Under the pieces are notes generated by a model. The model was not told the DNA's origin, made no database searches, and saw only the letters and a list, made by a program, of their open reading frames with translations. Below are positions 59,301 through 64,000 of a DNA stretch of 64,000 bases, piece after piece; the stretch's first letter is position 1, and the number at the start of each line of letters is the position of its first letter. This DNA comes from Hypericum androsaemum. Lineage: Eukaryota; Streptophyta; Magnoliopsida; Malpighiales; Hypericaceae. The stretch lies in the NCBI GenBank assembly GCA_963995505.1, contig OZ023185.1, positions 18,487,691 through 18,551,690 of the forward strand, given 5' to 3'. A program made the translations under genes and the position numbers.

Positions 59301-61602
59301 TTAATTCTTTTCGGGTTTGCAATTGTGTTTGTTTTGCGAGCGGGGCATTCTAGGCATGCTAATTTTGTGTTTAAATATATTTTCAGGTTCAAGATTGTTA
59401 ATGGTGTTGGCATGCATGTTTCTATTGAAGTCAATGACAGAGAGATCTTCAAGGTACTTTAAAGGCCGTTTGCACTTGCTGGTCTCATCTCATTCTCCGC
59501 ATGTTTCTGAAGCCATTTTTCCTTTCTGGATAGAGCTTTCCCAACATGGATGCAACTAGGGCATTTTCATTTGCTCTAAAATCTTTCACTGAGAAGGTTA
59601 TCAGTTCCAAAAGTTTAGCCCAGGAGACGCAAGTAAGTTATGGGCTTCAATTCTCCTTTCGACTTCTTTGCTATGACCAAGAACAAAAGTATGTTTCTAA
59701 AGTTGTTTTTCTTTCTGAGATTGTCGGGCTCTTGTTAAAAGGACTTGCGCTTGATTATCCAATAAGCTTTTTCTGTGGTGATGCTTTTCTTTTTCCTGTC
59801 TGTGCAGTTTGTCAGTTCCCGCTTACAAAATCTGCTTGATGTGATTGAGGAGGTGCAGCTTGCACAAATAAAATGCAGAAATCTGGTTCAGGCCAGCTTT
59901 TCTTCACCAACTGGTAATGGATTGAAAAGATACTAATCCACCCGCCTGGCTGCCTATTGCTTCTCAGCCAAGCTTTTCTTCCCATTGGCCTACATAGAAG
60001 CTTTTTGGCTAACTCCATCCATACCCTAATATTACGTGTTTTTTTTCAATATCAAGATTGCTGATCCTAGATTTACAGTACGAGTGTTGATTTCAATATT
60101 GTTGCAGTATATCTGACATTGAAAAGATGCAAGTGTTGGGTGCAATGTTAAAACAAATAGGTTCTATCAATCCAATCAATTAGGCTTTCTGGTGGGATAT
60201 GAAATTTCTACCTACTGCAAAAGCAAGTTCGACGCCGTAGTGTGTTTCTGTAGATTGAGCCCCTGCAAATTCTGTATAGTGGGCTCTTTGTGGGGCATGC
60301 TGTAACAGTCCACGGTGAAGTGGAAAGTGTCGAGTCCAACTTATAAACCAAAAGAATTAACAAATCTAATATCTTTGTCTTTTGCGTGGTAAGGAATTGC
60401 AACATATATTAACATCCGAGTGGAGTCGTTTATCCTTTTGTGGCTGGAAGCTGATGCCAATATTAAAAAGACTCCTAAGTTAGCCTATCGCTTCAATTTT
60501 TCTAATTTTGTTGTTTGCAGACGAGCAGCTAGACCTGGAGCTCTCTTTCATTGACGTAAATGGTGGCAGGAAGACAGCTGTGGCTCTTGACATGTCTTGT
60601 CTGAATTGGTAAAAACTTTAGGTTCTTTTTGTTTCTTTTATTTAGTTTATGCTTGTGAATTTGATTGAAGTGGGTAAATTAAAATAGACAGATTTCGTTC
60701 AGCCTTTTTCTTGAAGGTTCTTCTGAATTTGGATAAGTGTCGTATTCGGGACTTAAAAGGGTTATGCTGATTGCACTTGGAATTTGTTCAAACCTTGTTT
60801 AGCAATCGGTACTTTCTAGGAACATGGTTAGTTTTTCCTGCGACGTATGTAAATGCTGAAGCTTTTAGTGTGCATTTGTTTAGTATTAGAGAAACTGCAA
60901 GAATGGTCCGCGAGAATGCAGCTTTGGTGGCTGAGTTTAGCTTTTCCCCAGCCACGTTGAATGAAACTTAATTGCTCTGATGTGACTACTCATTAATTAC
61001 TCGCATGATCATGTTTTGGCAGTTGCATGTTACCACCGGCATTACCATCAGAAGTAGTTGAGAGTAGTAGTAAACTAGTAAAACACTTTTAAGGTAGAAC
61101 CATTATGATGATAACATGTGCTGCTCATTTAAATCTAGGGAGAGTATGTGATGATAGTGGGAAAAAAAACGAGAGCAGAAATGAAGAGAATGCCCTGTTG
61201 CTTAATTTTTAGAAGCTAGTAATGTGAAATAAACGAGTTTACATGAGCCTTCTGTTTTAGAAATGAGGCTGAAAGGGTTTTGTAACGTCTCACAAGAAAC
61301 TGAAGTTAAGCATAGTTAACAGTCTTTTGTCCACTTGCGTTAATGATGCAGCCAAAGATTCGCTGTAGTTGATGATATGCCCAAATAATTTTTAACTAAC
61401 CATCTCCCATCTACCGTGTGTCTGCAACAGTGGAGTTTACCCTACAGAGGTGGTTCCTTGTAAGGTACAAGCTACAATTCCCCAGTCTCGTCCGGACGCT
61501 CTTGTGGCTGAAGTAAGAGCTGCACTCAATAGCGTTGCAGCTGGTTATTCAAGGATTTTAAGGCTTTGCAAGTGTATCTCTGATATCATGGAATCAAGTT
61601 AG
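53359..61602 (+). CDS. KNL1: KNL1-type kinetochore scaffold protein
   Basis: Sixteen exons by splice signals and frame: 53359-53752, 53859-54326, 54862-56240, 56555-56914, 57306-57377, 57531-57611, 57748-57785, 57885-57972, 58049-58180, 58931-59122, 59207-59283, 59387-59453, 59534-59632, 59808-59913, 60521-60608, 61431-61602; about 1,270 aa. Residues 40-43 are RVSF in TRTRRVSFVEREV, the PP1 docking motif of KNL1. DHDITMDSTAFSMHYHSL (about 159-176) is the plant MELT-like motif, a presumed phosphorylation site for Bub recruitment. A long disordered S/E/N-rich middle follows, then coiled coil (exons 5-10) and an RWD-like C-terminus (FKIVNGVGMHVSIEVNDREI, VEEVQ-type helices, LNCGVYPTEVVP across exons 15-16). 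KNL1 with MIS12 and NDC80 links centromeres to microtubules and the spindle checkpoint. The start could instead be the ATG at 53404. The exon 3 donor (gtcatc) and exons 4-5 are the least certain. Confidence 0.85.
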
Positions 61603-62344
61603 TGGCTCAAAGTTCAAACCACGGCAGAAATCCGACTTTCTAATGGATCTCAGGTAACTTTGCGTGAGCTTTGTGGGAAATCATGCGTCAGACTATAATC
61701 TCATGTTGGCAGATGAGTCATTTATATCGTGTCTCAAATCTGCTGGCGATTTCATGGGCATAGTTTTGATTAAGGTGAGGGACCAAAAGGGTTGAGTTTC
61801 TTGATTGCAAATTAAACCAATGCGCGGAGAGTATCTGGTGCCTAAAATGTACCATATTCAGAAACCAACTCCGCCCGGAACAAAAGAGCAATTAACGTTG
61901 GCTGTTCGCCGGCAGCAGCATGGTCACAGTCTCTTTTGAACTCTATAGCTTGTACATTTTGTGAGTTTGAAGCTGTGGCGTTGATGCAATTTTCCTTCTG
62001 TGGTTATTTATACGGTAGGTTCGGTTCGTTTATCGTCTAAGTTTCCATCCAGAATGGTGTGTGTTATTAGCTCCAGAAGGTTCCCCGATGGCCGATGATA
62101 TAAATTGGACGACTGTAAAAAGACCGATGACCAATTCTGTCACCGAAACTCATTAATCGTTGGTCTGTCGGGGGAGCGGTAGCCACATTTATGATGGAGC
62201 GAGCATAGCTGGAAATTGTACCCCATCAGGGAATTCTTGGCGTGGAGGTGTTTCTCTACTGACATCTGAGGGTCCTAGGTTGATGATGTTCATTTCTTTT
62301 CCCGTCACTGGAGGGAAAACTGATGCCAGTTTTCTTGGATTCAA
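61603..62344. other. KNL1 3' flank, no further gene seen
   Basis: Includes the likely 3' untranslated region. No new coding frame with recognisable homology was found. Confidence 0.55.
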
Positions 62345-63450
62345 ACTGGGTTTTCCCCCAAAATGGTGTCCATCCAAACAAAATTTATGAAAATGGGGTC
62401 CTTTTGAAAAGTATTCCGGATATGGTATCCAAACACAGTACGGAAAAATACTCGTACTGTGTGAAAATACTACTGGATTTTTTTTGCGCTTAACTACGAG
62501 TTTCTTTTGTTCTAGTGTTGATAAGAATATTCATTTAACTCGTGCTACAACTAGGGGTGAGCAAAAAATCCGAATCCGATATCCGAAATTGTTTTCGGAT
62601 TTGGATTCGGATAATTTTGTGTTCGGATTCGGAATCAGATTATTCGAACAATATAATTCGGATTCGGATTCGGATAGCAAAATCATAAATTCGGATTATC
62701 CGAATATCCGAAATATAAATGTAACTTAAAATAGGTCATATGAGCTTGAGCTTTCTCTATAAAAAAATATCTAACTTGTATACCTTGTCTCTCTGTGTTA
62801 TACAATTGATAGACTAAAATTACGTCTAACCAAACCCTAAAAGGAAATTATATGCACCACCAAGCTGTTGTCCTCATATCTGGCCTCCCCATACAAAGCT
62901 TGTTTTAACTACCAACTTTTCTCTGCCTTTTCATGAACTAGCCAACTAGGTATGACTTGAAACCTCTTAAAACTAGAAGCAATTGTATGCCTGGGTTTGG
63001 AAGAGCTCATCTCGATTTGGACACTTGGGTTTAATCATTCTTGTGTTATTTTCAGCAAGAAATATGCGTTTGTTTTTTGTTTTTGGTTATGGTTATTTTG
63101 GCTTTTTCTTTTACTACGTTGAGGTGCTAATGGATACTTGGTTTTTAATTTTTAGGAGATTTTTAAAAATTTTGGATAATTCGGATTATCCGTATCCGAA
63201 ATAATTTCGGATTTTGAAATTCAGATAATTCGTTGTTCGGACTCGGATCGAGAAATAGTTATTTCGGATAATGAGAAATTCGGATAATTCGGATTTGGAT
63301 TATCCGAATGCTCACCCCTAGCTACAACGCAGTACAAAAAAAAATCCGTAGTATGTTCACACAGTGCGAGGAAAAAAATACTTTCAAAAGAAGCCCATTT
63401 TAGTATAATTTTTTGAAATGAAGATCATTTTGGGCAAAAACCCCTGGTAA
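62345..63450. mobile_element. Long-inverted-repeat element holding a hAT-like insertion
   Basis: About 115-145 bp at 62345-62492 and 63336-63449 are inverted copies, for example ttttgaaaagtatt, cactgtgtga and tactactggattttttt versus their complements. The ends read ggttttcccccaaaatgg and, complemented, ggtttttgcccaaaatga. No clear target duplication was found. Mutator-like by structure, without transposase. Confidence 0.65.
62552..63320. mobile_element. hAT-like element, taggggtgagca family, with tccgaatatccg cores
   Basis: The ends taggggtgagca and tgctcacccct(a) are exact inverted repeats. The 8-bp gctacaac is duplicated at 62544-62551 and 63321-63328. Both ends are filled with aattcggattatccgaa motifs; the centre is unrelated and non-coding. 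Confidence 0.94.
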
Positions 63451-64000
63451 CTTCATCCTTTTTCTTCCAAAGGAAAACATAACCTCTTCTCCTAACAAGC
63501 AAGATTGCAATTATAATGCGTCACTTCACATTTCGGCTATCTCCATCATAGGAATTACCCAGTTTTTATGAATAAAAATGCTATATCAAGTCGGAAAACA
63601 ACGAAGATGTCAAAGATATAGAGGGTGGGAGGTAACTCACCTCGATCCCTTGGTCAAGTACATAACCTACAACTCTCACATAGTCAATCCGTTACAATAT
63701 TTGCCTTCTAGGGACGAGGATTAGATTACACATGGGAAGATCTTGGAGAGCTTGTCTAATGTTCAAAAATAGATCCTCTAGCTGCCAAAAAAAGTTGTAG
63801 CTGCCAACATTTTATCTCTTTGGAGATAAGGTTTCGTTCAAAAAGCGCCATTTCCGTCCCATTCTTTTCTAAATTGCGTGTACGTTTTTTCCACGTGCCA
63901 CACTCTGCATTGCCTAACTCCAATTTTTTTAAATTCCGATATTCAGAATTGAACACTGTTAAATTATAGCTCAAGTTTAAATCTCTTTGAATAAATCTAA
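63451..64000. other. Right edge, no gene seen
   Basis: Anonymous sequence with no supported ORF, RNA gene or repeat. Confidence 0.5.

Noticed and set aside
1..64000. CRISPR arrays, rRNA and tRNA genes
   Set aside because: No spaced identical repeats, rRNA segments or convincing tRNA cloverleaf was noticed; a tRNAscan-SE run would settle tRNAs.

Overview
The window is nuclear DNA of a flowering plant, probably a eudicot. Genes have short GT-AG introns in AT-rich non-coding DNA. Retrotransposons are plant type: Copia, Gypsy and an L1-like LINE with an RNase H domain. Small hAT- and Mutator-like elements are common, and the host genes are plant families: MIR160, HMA/HIPP proteins, a GT47 exostosin, DUF868 and KNL1. 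It is not prokaryotic, and no CRISPR array or operon is present.

Layout. 1-2026: gene-poor, with a 104-bp tandem repeat. 2027-17970: a direct tandem duplication of a unit that carries a MIR160 hairpin and ends inside the last exon of an HMA gene. Copy A (2027-11526) was later split by a LINE (3822-8990) and a Mutator-like element (9067-10454). Copy B (11527-17970) was split by a pol-less LTR retrotransposon (13093-16373) with a gag-like ORF and a second long ORF containing a UBA-like segment. The intact HMA gene (17854-18521, minus) straddles the end of copy B.

19735-44165: a second tandem duplication, of a HIPP-GT47 unit. Copy 1 has an intact HIPP gene (20117-20657, minus) and a broken GT47 last exon (32256-32910), separated by a decayed Gypsy element. 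Copy 2 has a HIPP gene with a split tail (33739-34793), a decayed Copia element (35042-40290) and the intact GT47 gene (43222-45690, minus). Several hAT-like elements with taggggtgagca ends and exact 8-bp target duplications lie here.

45691-64000: mostly single-copy host sequence. It holds a one-exon DUF868 gene (48474-49406, plus), a four-exon conserved gene resembling proteasome assembly chaperone 1 (49922-51380, minus) and a 16-exon KNL1-type kinetochore scaffold gene (53359-61602, plus). A Mutator-like element (52145-53219) lies about 140 bp upstream of the KNL1 start. The right edge has a long-inverted-repeat element holding a hAT-like element.

The genes do not form a pathway. The locus shows two independent tandem duplications used as landing sites for transposons; the paired copies supply empty sites that prove and order the insertions. 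Gene models are built by hand from splice signals and reading-frame continuity, without transcripts or database searches.
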